DNA of 64,000 nucleotides from Hypholoma sublateritium FD-334 SS-4 (taxonomy: Eukaryota > Basidiomycota > Agaricomycetes > Agaricales > Strophariaceae). The position numbers and the translations under genes were made by a program. Below are positions 1 through 11,344 of the stretch, one piece after another. Position 1 is the first letter of the stretch; the number at the start of each line of letters is the position of its first letter. The stretch is taken from contig KN817521.1 in assembly GCA_000827495.1 (NCBI GenBank), forward strand, positions 868,001 to 932,000, read 5' to 3'. The notes beneath the pieces are model-generated. The model ran no database searches. It was not told where the DNA came from and was given only the letters and a program-made list of their open reading frames with translations.

Positions 1-849
1 TGCAAGCCTGTGCACACAGGTGCTAAAGTCCGCGCGCACGCCGCCGCGGCGCGGCGCCATGAGTTGTTCGGGAGTGGCAGAAACAGCGCGCGGAGGGCGT
101 CCAGGTCGACGGTCTGCGCAGAAACAATATCAGGCCGCAGGTCAAAGTAGTGCGCTCACGGATACGCACCAGCGAACTTTCTCCGTCTTCCGTGGCATGT
201 TGCGCAGCTTGCTCGATGCGCACGTCGAGCGCGCGGGAGGTGGACACGGTGAGGCGGGTCAACATCACGCTGTGCTATGCTGTGCTACGGGCTGAGGAAC
301 ATCCGCTGTGGCAGGCCTGCCGCAGGGACGGTGGGCAGGATGAGTAGTAGTGACGGTAGTAGTGGTCCAAGAGAAAACATAGAACATATGACGGGTTCGG
401 CTAGACGGGGAGCCGAAGGCCGGGCGCTCGATCATCTGAAATTTAGGATCCGCGGCGTCTTCCCCACCAATTGGCCGTCTGCAATTTCAATGCGGGGTTC
501 TCCAGCATGCCTGTCCTTTTCTGGCCCTCGTTGCCCTTCCGCTCTTCAACCATGACACCATAATCCAACAATACGCACACAGGGCATTCACTTGTTCGCT
601 CTGCCCACCAAAATCACATAAGTATCTGGCTCTATTTTTCTCCTTCTACCTTCCGTGGAGGACTTGCACTGCATCAAGCTTGTCAATGACCATTGATGGA
701 CAAGAGCTGCCTGTTATATATGGCCCGGCCGGCGAGTCTGCCAAAATTGGTTCGCAAGTACCTGTGCACGCCCGTACGCACAGCTTCGAAGCGACGTCCC
801 ATTTACATGTCACTGTGAACAACCCCTAGCGCAATCCCTCCCAGCCGCC
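1..849. other. gene-free left end
   Basis: Short open frames occur here on both strands but none has splice structure, codon bias or a recognisable domain. The first 60 bases are very GC-rich. The last 100-200 bases must contain the promoter of the gene starting at 850. No repeat or RNA gene was seen. Confidence 0.5.
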
Positions 850-2323
850 ATGTCCTACTTCGAACGCGCCTCAGAATTCGACATCCACGGCGGCCAATTC
901 ACAGGCATCGAAATCAGCGGCAATGTATATCTAGGCGGGCAACACTCCGATCCCGACCAAGGTGCGCCCTCCTGCTACGCCGCAGGCCGCACTTACCGCT
1001 ACATACTCAACGCAACCCAGCCATCCGCAGGCTCGTCGAGAAAGACGCCGCTCTGAACCAATACTCCCCCGAGCACGGCACCCTCAGCATCCCGCACTTC
1101 TCCAAAGCTCTGCTCGTGCGCGATCTCCCCGAGTGCTCCGACGTAGGCCGCATCGGCACGGGGAGCTGTGCATTCGACCTTCTCATCCGCCTCGGGCTCT
1201 TCCCGGGCCAGCCGAGCGAGGCGCTCGCCGAATACGACACCGCCGTCCCGCTCGGCGCTGTCGTGAGCCGCGGGAACTGCTACTGCGGGCGCATCTCGCG
1301 ACACGGCTTCATATACCTGGTCAGCAGGTACTTCCAGGACGCCGCGATGGCGGAGGTTTCGGGCGGCGGGACGTGCATCGTAATTTCTACCAGCATCGGA
1401 CGGTTCAAGTGCTATGAGATCGGCGACCGTATCTTTATCCACTTCGACATCGGCACCCGATCCTCGCATGTCGAACTTATAGATGAGCAGAAGCTGGACG
1501 ACGTATTTTTGGCGGCGCGAGGAAAGTATTTAACGGAAGAGATGCTGAACAACGTCCCGACCTCTAAATGGACGGCCGACTCCACCAGATCCCTGGAGTA
1601 CCTCTCGACAGCGTCTTTCTTCGGGGTTCCCAATGCCGTTATTTATATGACGAAAGAGACGCTGGAGAGGTGGACTCGACTGCGCGATTTTGCATACGCG
1701 TTGATAGACACGGTGTTGTTTCTGGTGGAAGAACTGACGGAACCCGCCTCGTTTGTTTCGGCACTGAGTAATGTATCTCTCGATGCCCAGCATCTTGCAA
1801 ACACGGCGAATTACTCTACCCCTGCAGAACAACTAGCGATATGTTTCGCTTTCACCCGCACGCTATCCAAGAAAAAGATTTCCCTGTTATCGTTTGAATG
1901 TAAATCTCTCTCTCGTCAAAGCCCTGGGCGAGTCACTCATATCCATAATCCACAGACTTCCACACATACGTCGTCACGAACATGAAAGACATAACCACCG
2001 CGCACCAGCACTACCGTAGCAATAAGGTCGAGATCGGCAAACTCTACTCGACGTCGCAGGACCGCTTCCTGCTCATGCTCCGCGAGTTCCAGCCCAGCGT
2101 CGCGAGCAACGCCTTCGTCCATAGCCACCCCGCGATTCGCGCAGAGTTGAAGAAGCTACTGCAGCCGAACAAGGCTAACAACATCGGGCTCGTCGTGTTC
2201 CAGGGGTTCCTCGGCACGTTCGCGCTGTGGAACTCGCTGCGCGTGCTGATGCGCGCGAGGGAGGCGCCTGAGGAGTGGATCCGCTTTTTGGCGGCGGATG
2301 AAGACGAAATTTATATAGGTTAG
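850..2323 (+). CDS. unrecognised basidiomycete protein, tandem copy 1
   Basis: Three exons fit: 850-961, 1021-1899 and 1956-2323, giving 452 residues. The introns are 59 and 56 nt, both GT-AG, and the frame is kept across both. I do not recognise the family. The N-terminus (MSYFERASEFDIHGGQFTG...) faintly recalls the GGxF-type leaders found in front of some fungal NLR and kinase-like proteins, but that is only a resemblance. The body is rich in charged and aromatic residues without a signal peptide or clear membrane span, so a cytosolic protein is the simplest reading. The last exon is the best-conserved part: it is shared almost unchanged with copy 2 and as a relic at 5131-5331. Homology with copy 2 also continues past the stop codon (about 2350-2430). 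The start is the first ATG in good context (gccgccATGtcc). Confidence 0.7.
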
Positions 2324-3083
2324 CTCATGGTGACGATATCAAACCACGCAGACTTTTCTGTTGTATGTACGCATACAAAAGTAAATCCCTGTCGCAGTGC
2401 GGCGGTCGAAGCTTTTGAAGTTTGAGCGTTGGCTGCGGGGGCGTGGCGTGGGTCCTATCCAGAGGCGCACGGCCCGGTATGTGCCTTACTTGAACCTGAA
2501 CAACTTTCGGATCCAACTTGCGTCCGACCTTTATCAACCTTTGCAGAACACGCAGCATGCACTACCTCGAAGCGCCCACAAGCCACCGAGATTTTGCTCA
2601 AGATATGATACTTCGTATCTGCAGATACTGGCAAGACTGCAATCATCAACGGTTAATCGACTTTATCATCAATAAAAATATCGGGGTCTGCCTACGGGAG
2701 ACTAACCTAGGCCCAACAAGCAGACAAACGCACCATCTGACCACCTCCCAGCGAAGTTCGTAATGGAAATTATTGGCTTGCCTCATGAATATCTGAATGC
2801 CGTCGCAATCAAGCCCCAAAGGGTTGCTCGTTTGCTGAGTTATTTTCTGCTTTGACCGATAGGTATGTAGTTGGATTGTAATCAAGGTCATGAACGCTGA
2901 TAGATTTTGTATCAGGATTCAGCTTCACTTCCATGCTTAGGAGCACTGTTGCAGCTAAACTTGTACAAGTGCTGTATATTTGCAGTGCTTTCACGGCCGG
3001 ACTATTTGAAGGTGGCTGCGCACTCTCTTTTTCTATAAGTAAGGGCGAGAGACACTGGCCCGCTCCTCTCATACTTCGTCGTT
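2324..3083. other. spacer between tandem copies
   Basis: About 2350-2430 is the 3' flank of copy 1. It matches the flank of copy 2 (about 4570-4660), sharing the words gtcgcag and gtcgaagcttttgaagttt. So the duplication unit included the 3' untranslated region. The rest, to 3083, shows nothing recognisable and must carry the promoter of copy 2. Confidence 0.5.
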
Positions 3084-4549
3084 ATGTCCCACTCTGAACA
3101 TGGCTCTACTGTCGGCATCGATAATGGTCAGGCCGCGAACAGCAAGCGTGTTGACACTCATGTAGAGCAGCACCTGGAACCGGACGAAGGTGACATCGTC
3201 TTTGCCACGACTCGGATATCAATCTAACTCAACACCTACATAGTCGTCTGCAGGCTCGTCGAGAAAGACGCCTCTTTAAACCAATACTCTTCCGAACGTG
3301 GCACGCTGACCATTCCGCATTTCTCCAAGTCGCTGCTCCTTCGCGATCTACCTGAATGCCCGGACGTGGGCCGCCTGGGTACTGGGAGCTGTGCCTTTGA
3401 CCTTCTTACCCGCCTTGGGCTATCCCCCGGCCAACCGAACGATGCGCTCGCCGAGTACGACGTTGCAGTCCCGCTCAGCGCCGTCGTAAGGCGCGGGGGC
3501 TGCTACTGTGGACGTATATCGCGGCATGGATTCATATATCTGGTCAGCAGGTACTTTCAGGATGCCGCGATGGCGGAGGTGCCGGGCGGTGGGATGCAGT
3601 GCATCGTGATTTGTACCAGCATCGGGCGGTTCAAGTGCTATGAAATCGGCGACCGCATTTTCATCCATTTCGATATCGGCACGCGGTCTTCGCACGTCGA
3701 GCTTATAAGCAAGCAGAATTTAGACGATATTTTCCTGGCAGCGCGCGGGCAATACCTGACTGAGCAGATGCTGAACAACATCCCGACCTCGAAATGGATC
3801 CGCGACTCCGAAAAATCCCTGGAATATCTCTCAATCACGTCTTTTTTCGGAATTCCCGATGCCGTTATCTACATGACAAAAGAGACGCTGGAGAGGTGGA
3901 CTCGCCTGCGCGATTTTGCACACGTGTTGATAGACACGGTGCTGGTCCTGGTCGGAGAACTGACTGAACCCGCTTCGTTTGTCTCGGCACTGAGTAATGT
4001 ATCTCTCGATGCCCAGCATCTTGCAAACACGGCGAATTACTCTACCCCTGCAGAGAAATTAGCGATATGTTTCGCTTTCACCCGCGCTTTGTCCAAAAAA
4101 AAGATCGTCCAGTTATCATTTGAATGCAAGTCTTTCTCCCGTAGAAGTCCTGAACAACGAAGTGACATCCATTCCTCAAAGACTTCCACACATATGTCGT
4201 CACGAACATGAAAGACATAACCACCGCGCACCAGCACTATCGCAGCAATAAGGTCGAGATCGGCAAGCTCTACTCGACGTCGCAGGACCGCTTCCTGCTA
4301 ATGCTCCGCGAGTTCCAGCCCAGCGTCGCGAGCAACGCCTTCGTGAACAGCCACCCCGCGATTCGCGCAGAGTTGAAGAAGCTGCTGCAGCCTAACAAGG
4401 CTAACAACGTCGCGCTCGTCGTGTTTCAAGGGTTCCTCGGCACGTTCGCGCTGTGGAACTCGCTGCGCGTACTGACGCACGCGAGGGAGGCGCCTGAGGA
4501 GTGGATCCGCTTTCTGACGGTGGATGAGGACGGGGTTTATATCGGTTAG
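3084..4549 (+). CDS. unrecognised basidiomycete protein, tandem copy 2
   Basis: Paralogue of the gene at 850. Exons 3084-3189, 3244-4125 and 4182-4549 give 451 residues, with intron positions and phases identical to copy 1. Exons 2 and 3 are highly similar to copy 1 at protein level. Exon 1 is strongly diverged (MSHSEHGSTVGIDNGQ... against MSYFERASEF...), keeping only the length and an acidic (D/E)PD(Q/E) end. The second intron begins GC (gaat|gcaagt), where copy 1 has GT (gaat|gtaaat). It reads as an intact expressed-type gene with no internal stop. Function is unknown. The same-strand, head-to-tail order indicates a tandem duplication. Confidence 0.7.
4126..4181 (+). other. GC-AG intron in tandem copy 2
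   Basis: The donor is gaat|gcaagtc and the acceptor ctcaaag|acttcc. Removing it restores the same reading frame as copy 1, whose matching intron (1900-1955) starts with GT. GC-AG introns are a normal minor class; the point here is the GT/GC difference between two close paralogues. Confidence 0.7.
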
Positions 4550-5130
4550 CGTAAGGTTTCGATCTGAGGACATGCAGTTTTTCCTGTTGTATGTATGTCA
4601 TTGTACGTAAGTAAAAGTAAATTCCTGTCGCAGGGTGGCGGTCGAAGCTTTTGAAGTTTTAGTTCAGTGCATGAAGTTAACGTGAACCCTCACGGAATTT
4701 GCCGCGATTTACATGTATTTTCAGCTGCGGTTAACTTCGAAGTTTCTTCCTCTGCCCTATTCATCTTTCCTGAATATGTCGCATTATTCAATTGCTTCCC
4801 AACCGCTTTCTTATCGCAGTCCAGAGATTTTCAGTCCTTACAGCCTCTAGACAAAAACAGGAAAATTAACTCAGTATCACAGATGCCCGGTGGACCAAAA
4901 CCTGGGTTGCATTCTGTCCGCGGCCCTACTGAAACCTCTTCAAATCTTGTTCTAGGACCACTGCTTGATCACTGCCTAATATCAATGCTTGCAGCATAAC
5001 ATATATAATTCTCTTCGTGATAGTTCAGCGCTCAAGTACGGTTCTCAAACGAGTGCATCTCGAATTGGAAGATGAAGACTTGCCTTGCTGACTGAGAAAT
5101 CTGAAGTAAGCTGTTACAACAAGTAGTAGT
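4550..5130. other. spacer after copy 2
   Basis: The first about 110 bases are the 3' flank shared with copy 1. A 110-codon frame at 4667-4999 has no domain, no bias and no splice partner, so it is not called. Nothing else was recognised. Confidence 0.5.
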
Positions 5131-5331
5131 CATCCCTCCATTCGCAATGAACTGAAGAAATTGCTGCAGCCCAACAAGGCAAACAATGTGACGCTACTAC
5201 TTGTCTACCAAGGTTTTCTCGGTGCTACAGCCCTCTGAAATTCCGCGCATATTTTATCAACAGCGAGAGAGGCACCCGAGGAATGGATCCGTTTTATAAA
5301 TGCAGATGAGGATCAAACATCTATGGGATAG
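5131..5331 (+). pseudogene. relic of last exon of the tandem gene family
   Basis: Read in one frame this stretch matches the C-terminal exon of the two upstream genes: HPSIRNELKKLLQPNKANNV, then QGFLG, then AREAPEEWIRFINADED, ending in a stop at the matching place. The conserved Trp codon of FALWNS is a stop here (TGA at 5236-5238), and one extra codon lies just before QGFLG. No match to exons 1 or 2 was found upstream, so only the 3' end of a third copy survives. It shows the array was once larger, or that one duplication was partial. Confidence 0.8.
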
Positions 5332-5774
5332 CAGAGAGCGTGGATATTCACTCAGAAGATTTGGATGATCATGTTAGTCGCCCTGTACTATCATATTATG
5401 CACGAAGGTTGAAAGATGGCTATTCAGTAAGCAGATGGAGACTTAAACTAAGCAACCCGATTCAAGCGATACGTATTTCAGTGTACCCCTTCGGTTGGTT
5501 CAATGCGGCATATCGTTGCTAGTAGTCAGGTCAACCTTATTCATGCAGACAATATTTCGAAAGGCGAATGGCCAATATATGGATCGCCGCTTGTACTAAA
5601 CATTGTCGGTGGAGGTGGTAGTGACCCACTGTCAAAACCCTCTTCGGAGCCGCCATAGGCGAAAGGCGAACTGTCATCGAAGTCGACAACTGATTTTTTC
5701 TCACAGCTGTGCGCTTACGTCCTTGTTTCCGAGTCTGTTCACCATCGAATGAAATACCAACCCCAATATTGATC
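5332..5774. other. spacer with no recognised gene
   Basis: Short frames on both strands lack any recognisable domain. The end of this stretch probably holds the promoter of the DUF6535 gene. Confidence 0.4.
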
Positions 5775-8152
5775 ATGGTTGATCAAAAATTAAGTGCGTG
5801 CTTCGTATGACTTTGAAATACACGACTTACAGTGACACTGACCTTGAATTTGTTGTGAATTTACCTTGATTCGGTGGCGTAGCTCTTGATTATCAACCAC
5901 ACAGCTATGACGATCCCTCTGCCAATCTTTGGTCAACCTACTTGTCCAAATCAGAGAAATACGACAAGACTGTGGCACAGAATTGGAAAAGTGATATGGA
6001 CGCAATCCTTATTTTCGTAAGCAGTGTTCTAAGCAGCTACCACCGCGAACCAAAGCTAACCGTGAATCACGATCCCCAGGCAGGTCTCTTTTCGGCCAGC
6101 CTAACCGCATTTATCGTGGAAAGCTATAAAACCCTCAACCCGGATTCCGACAGCGCGTCTGCCTTCCTTCTTAGCCAGATCTTGCTGCACCAGCTCGCGT
6201 CAGGGGGGAACAGTTCGTCTTCGAGCGTGCCTGATCTCACACCGATTCTCAGCCAGTTTGACCAGAGCAGCTTTTCGCCTTCGGTATCCTCCATCATCTG
6301 CAACATCCTATGGTTTCTCAGTCTCGGGTTCAGCCTCGTATGTGCCCTCTCGGCGACAATGATCGAGCAATGGACGCGCCAATATCTTCAGGCGTCGACG
6401 AGCAGACCCGCGCCGCAAGACCGGGCGCGCATGAACGCCTATCTGAACCAGGGCATCAAGAGATATAAGATGGCCACCATTGTTGAAATCATACCACCAC
6501 TTCTCCATATCTCGCTCTTCCTCTTCTTCGCGGGCCTTGTCGCGTTCCTCTCTGCCATAAACTCCATCCTCCAATATATCATGCTCGTCCTCCTGATCTG
6601 CTGCTGTCTGCTATATCTTGTTGTCACCGTCCTGCCTACGTTCGACCTCTCGTGTCCGTACTGGACCCCCCTTTCCGGCCACTGCTGGTCTCTTCTCCGT
6701 AAGCTGAGCCTTCTCTCCCGGCGCGACGCCGATGGCAATGAACTGCCCGTCGCTCTACATATGACGACCGCGCGCGAATTAGACGCGATTGAGATTACCC
6801 CGCAGCGTGACCAGCGCGACCTCAAATCGATGTGCTGGACCCTCAGCAGTCTGCGCGAGGACAACGAATTTGAGCCGTTCGTAGAGGTTATCCCTGCAGT
6901 TGTCTCGGGATTTGATTACAGTGCGAAGTGGCTTATGGACTGTCTCACGAAGCACGACGACATCGCAATCAAACTCGGACATCGCATTCCTGGCCTCCTA
7001 GTCACATGTAATGCCCAGGTTTTGGATCCAGCCACGGCACAGAAAAGGGCAATCACTTGTATAAAAGCAATGTGGTCGTTGACCATGCTCTCCATGCCAA
7101 ACCCCGCAGCGGCGCAGGATCCTCTCTCGTTTCGAGGAAAACTTGTGTTCAAAGAAGACACTTTTGGTCTCATAGAAAGAGTGCAAAATCGCATTCCTTC
7201 CGTTGAGCCTTACGGAATTTCTACATCAGTTGTCATCGGCAGGGCCCTACTAGATACGTACATCGACAGGGTGACCATCCTTGAAAATGACCTTGCAATA
7301 TTGATGCAGACCGGCCAGCTCCCGGAACATTGGACCGAGAAGAAGAGACTCGAGGTGATAGGTATCATGACCCCGACGGATGTAGGGAAACTTCTTGAAA
7401 TATCGCGATCTAGGATGCAAGCGGTTATGGACGGCGAATTTGCTGCGCTCAAAGGTCTAACACGACCCTTCCCATATATATTGCTGGAAGGCCTCGTTTT
7501 TCATCTCACACGGCTTGTCGCCGTTGCTCCAATCCCTCGTGCGATATACGGGCTTGACACCAAGCTAATTCTGGAGATTTCAGACTGTCTCAATATCTTC
7601 TCAGCGATAGTGAATCAAGCAGGAATGAACCTATGTCTGGAATATATTGAAAGCATTTTGCAAGCCGAAGTTCTCCCTCACGAAGCGTTCAACACACTCC
7701 GGAGAACTTTCTTCAGGATCGATTTCGGCATGCGGCTCACTGACAACCCGGGGTTCTCCGTTAACATTAACTATGAAAAAAAGCCAACATTTAGCAAGGT
7801 ATCGCAGGAGCGTCTAGTCGCTTATTTGGAGGAAGTAGTCGAGCCAACCGCATTGCACACGAGGGTTCCACATTCCATTATTGGTATCATCCTCACTCTG
7901 ACTGGGCGCGCTCTGAGCAGTTCAACTCTCATTCTGAAAGCCATCGGCATCGTTGAAAACTACACCAAGTTCAACACAAATGACAGTGCTCCCAAAGCTT
8001 TACAGAACCTGATGCGTTCTTTGCCCGATGATGCCCGCGGATGCAAGCCATTGGATCTCTTCAGTTCCCATGTCTCTGCAGATGCCAAACCTGAACGACC
8101 GTTAACAAAATCGAGGACAAACACACTGGCGAGCAGTGTCACAATGAGCTAG
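5775..8152 (+). CDS. DUF6535 family multi-pass membrane protein
   Basis: The main frame runs to a TAG at 8150-8152. A 63-nt intron (6017-6079) interrupts it: removal creates ILIFAGLFSASLTAFIVESYK, the hallmark of the DUF6535 domain. Upstream the frame reads through LWSTYLSKSEKYDKTVAQNW, also typical of the family. It has no in-frame ATG before a stop, so the true start lies in a small upstream exon. A candidate is ATG at 5775 with donor gtgcgtgc at 5794 and acceptor gcgtag at 5882; this part is inferred. Four hydrophobic segments follow in the first third, around FAGLFSASLTAF, FLSLGFSLVCAL, HISLFLFFAGLVAF and LVLLICCCLLYLVV. The remaining about 450 residues are helical-looking and soluble. 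The family is almost confined to Agaricomycetes and has no established function. Confidence 0.8.
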
Positions 8153-8517
8153 CATAACCACAGCAACGAACATTGTTGATGAACGCCCAAGTCATCAACC
8201 CCGAGTTTTGAGGTTCTGGTACAACGTATAAGCAACGTGCTGTTAGCAACACGAAGCTCACGCTCCAATATGTTCCGCCATACGTCGGCCATAGATATTC
8301 ATCTGTCCTTTTCTCGCGAGCGCCGGATTGCGTTGGACGGAATGATGAGTGGGTTGGAAACGGATATCGTCGTGGTGGTAGTCTTGTCGACGCGAAGAGT
8401 AAGTGAGTATCTAGTAAAGTTATAGATTAGTCTATGCGTGGTGGTTAAAACCTAATCTATAGAATATGTAGTGGGCGGAGTATCTCAGCCATTGCTGGAA
8501 ATGCTACATATACGCTG
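8153..8517. other. convergent 3' flanks
   Basis: This lies between the tail-to-tail ends of the DUF6535 gene (+) and the prenyl synthase-like gene (-). It should hold both 3' untranslated regions and polyadenylation sites. No gene was recognised. Confidence 0.4.
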
Positions 8518-10132
8518 TCACCATGATTGATTAATGACAACGTCGGTGAGAGCTCTGAGCGCAAGTTTGCTTTCACTTTCAGGCAGATAATGCAGTGCTT
8601 CCCGAGCTTTATCTGCATAGGCTCGTGCAAGAAGCCGAGTGCGTTCAATGGCTGATGTCTGGCGGATATATTTCATGGCCTATATGTGGTTAATCATAAA
8701 ATTATACATTTGCCACACGAACTCACCCGTGCTGGGTCTCCTGGAGCCATAAAATTCCGTTGGATCATTGTGAGAAGGTCGAGATTTTCTTCGGCTGCAA
8801 ATAATGCTGGTGCAGTAGCTAGACCTGGTTGTAAGTCCTTGATACCTTCGCTATCTTCTAGGAGCTGGGCCAATCAAGTTCTGTTTCAGTCAATCCACAA
8901 CGTCAGTGGTCACTGAATCCACTCACTTGGTGCGCAATACCTAAATTTCGACCGTACGCGTATGCGGCCTCCTTCCAGATGTCACCTTCTTGACAGCCGC
9001 CAAGAATAACAGCAGAACGAGCACCCTTTGCCATCAAGCTTGCCGTTTTCAGATACGTTTTTCGGAGGTACACTTCCCACGAAGAAGTTAGCGTTGTAGG
9101 TCCCGATGCAAGCCCCAGGTCCGGCGTCTTGATCTCCTCCATGCGCAAGAACTCTCCCTCCACCTGGTTCGATATCACACTAGCAACAAGTTCGACGACT
9201 TCCATTTCTCCTAGACGTGATAGCGCCGTACTGGCGCGCCCAAGGAGAAAGTCGCCGCCTAAAATAGAAAGCTTGTTTCCAAAGCCCTCCTTCTCTTCCT
9301 CCGCAGTCTGAACAATGTTGTCGTGCAGGAGAGATGCAACGTGTATCATTTCTACGATTTGAGCCAGGCGTACTTGTGACGGCAGGAGCGTGGGAGGTAA
9401 AGCAAGACGCGGAGAAAGGGGATTAGATATTCGAGCGGAGGGTGGAGGCGGAGGCGGATTTGGCCGTGGCATTGACTGAGATAACGCGAATACCGACGCG
9501 AACGACGCGGTATCGTCTTTCATGGCTAAATTCCATTCGTTCAGAATGCTAGGGAGCGTCAGCGGCCGATCCCGCTCTTCTGACTGGCCTGAGCTCGTTT
9601 CGCAAGCGGCATCCCAGCCTTTTCGCACCCATTGGTCACCCAATCCATTCGTCGCGCGCGCAAAAAGTAGAACCAATAGAGAGCGCAGCTGTTTTGACGG
9701 ATGAAGGAAATAGTACTCCGCCATTCCCGCCAGTCCAGGATGCGCAGCACCAAGGAGGTTCAACATACTGTTTCGAATGTGCGTGAGCTCTGAGGCGACG
9801 AGAATATACGGATCTGAGAGTTGACGCGCTGTATGGGACTCATGTTGGATTGGAATAGGTTCTGGTCGCGATTTGATTGCGCGTTCGACTTGTTGGGCGA
9901 GAACACTTAGTTTTCGGCATTGGCATCTCGTAACCGGAGAGGGTTGGCGCGACAATGACTTGTGGAGCAGGCGGAGAGCTGAAGATTGCATGAAGTGGGG
10001 GGATGTCCTATATGACGTGCGCGTAAGAGAGTATGGCAGAAATGACCGGGGATGGGGCTGGCGGTGGAAGCCTGAGAGAGACGTTGGTTGACGCCGTGCT
10101 ACACGAAATTTCCCGCGGCAGGCGGCAGGCAT
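8518..10132 (-). CDS. Dlp1/PDSS2-like prenyl diphosphate synthase subunit, catalytic Asp motifs lost
   Basis: Three exons on the minus strand (8927-10132, 8727-8864, 8518-8679) give about 501 residues. The fold is trans-polyprenyl synthase: EMIHVASLLHDN, FGNKLSILGGDFLLGRAS, VEGEF, YLRKTYLKTASLMAKGARS, YGRNLGIAHQ, GLATAPALFA and a C-terminal ALTDVVINQSW. Catalytic Coq1 has LLHDDVID and QLVDDxLD at its two magnesium sites. Here the first reads LLHDNIVQ and, after splicing, the second reads HQLLEDSEG; the usual basic GKxxRP site reads SKQLRS. Such loss is known for the regulatory subunits Dlp1 (S. pombe) and PDSS2 (human), which pair with the catalytic subunit to make the ubiquinone side chain. 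An Arg-rich start suggests mitochondrial import. The chosen ATG is 10132; the frame stays open to 10162 without another ATG. Confidence 0.85.
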
Positions 10133-10582
10133 TAGCTCATTGATGATGCTTTTGGCAAGCAAAGCTCAAGTACATAATGCTCGATTTCCAATGTCCTAAT
10201 GTACATGTATGTGGGATCATTATCAACTACAATGCGTTTGCTGACTGTCTATTAGGTATTACAGACTGACTAGATGCTGAAAAAGGGGAGACGGTTACTA
10301 CGGGAATTAATATTATGAGGGATCCTGATGCAAGTGAAGATGAGAAATCTATAATTTGTCGGGAGGGGTGAGATGGAGGAGATGCATGCAGCAGTTTGCG
10401 AGGATCCGGAATATCTAGGTGCGCATTGGTGCAAGTGAGGCCGCCGCAGTAGCTGTCGGCGAGGATTGCGAAATTGTGATATGTTCTCGATATTTTCCCA
10501 AAGGTTTCGATAGATGTCCCGCGAGAGCTTTCCCCTATTGCAAGTCATATTGTGGGCTTCAACAATAGAAAATAGAAGACAG
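10133..10582. other. spacer, promoter of the prenyl synthase-like gene
   Basis: This holds the promoter of the minus-strand gene at 8518-10132 and the 3' flank of the LAMTOR2-like gene. A minus-strand frame at 10270-10632 overlaps the real LAMTOR2 exon in another frame and is not a gene. Confidence 0.4.
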
Positions 10583-11006
10583 CTAGCGAACCTTAACCAG
10601 CAGTTCTTCCCACTCGACTGCGTCTGTCGCATTCAGTGCAAGAAGCATAAGGGGTTGATGTTCATCTGGGAATATTTGTTGCGTTCCTGTTGAGAACTCA
10701 TCTATAGGAACCACAACGATCCTGCCGAGCTAAAGCCACGCCAGCAAGTAAGCCCAGGATGTGCAGTGGACCGCCTCATGGGCGGCTTCTCACCTCGCTA
10801 TCAATCATGCCACAGCCAAACTGCTTGGTTTCTTGCCATGTTTCTGTACAGAGCCCTACAATGATACGCACTTGGTCCTTCGATCGAGAAGGTTGACTCG
10901 CAAACGACACCAATTCTCCCGCAGGTGAGAGAAGCACAGCAGTGTGTAGATTGGGGGGAGACAGGACTTGTGAAAGCAGACCGTTTAGTGACGATAACAT
11001 CAGCAT
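10583..11006 (-). CDS. Roadblock/LC7 protein, LAMTOR2 subunit of Ragulator
   Basis: Two exons, 10794-11006 and 10583-10729, separated by a 64-nt GT-AG intron, encode 119 residues; human LAMTOR2 has 125. The order of family features is kept: MLMLSSLNGLLSQ at the start, a TAVLLSPAGELVSFAS strand pair, a helix around KDQVRIIVGLCTETWQE, then after the intron LGRIVVVPIDE and LMLLALNATDAVEWEELL. Roadblock proteins dimerise. LAMTOR2 pairs with LAMTOR3 in the Ragulator complex, which anchors Rag GTPases and TORC1 on the lysosome or vacuole. The assignment to LAMTOR2 rather than another Roadblock protein rests on length and on the N-terminal pattern. Confidence 0.8.
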
Positions 11007-11344
11007 TTTCGGAGAACGGAGTCTCCGAGGATCGAAGAGAGAGCGCAGAGGAATCGGTGAAAAAACAAATGCACGTTGAGGGAGACTCCTGAGGTTGTTT
11101 TCGAATATATCCTTGTCCGTACCTTATAGCTTGAGTAACTTGAGTCTTGACAGGTTATGTATAGCAATTTTCATATCACGTGGTCTTACTTAGCCCCTTT
11201 TTTTATCATCAAAGCACTTACTCACTTAGTGGCAGTGCTGCTCAGTTATCCAAAGGCGCTACAGTACAATTATTATCAACGAACACATGTAAAAAATACC
11301 CTATACATGTACATAAGTTATCAGAACCATGAGGCATATTACAC

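Noticed and set aside
10270..10632. Minus-strand frame of 120 codons
   Set aside because: It overlaps the second LAMTOR2 exon in a different frame and has no family features; the spliced LAMTOR2 reading explains the conservation.
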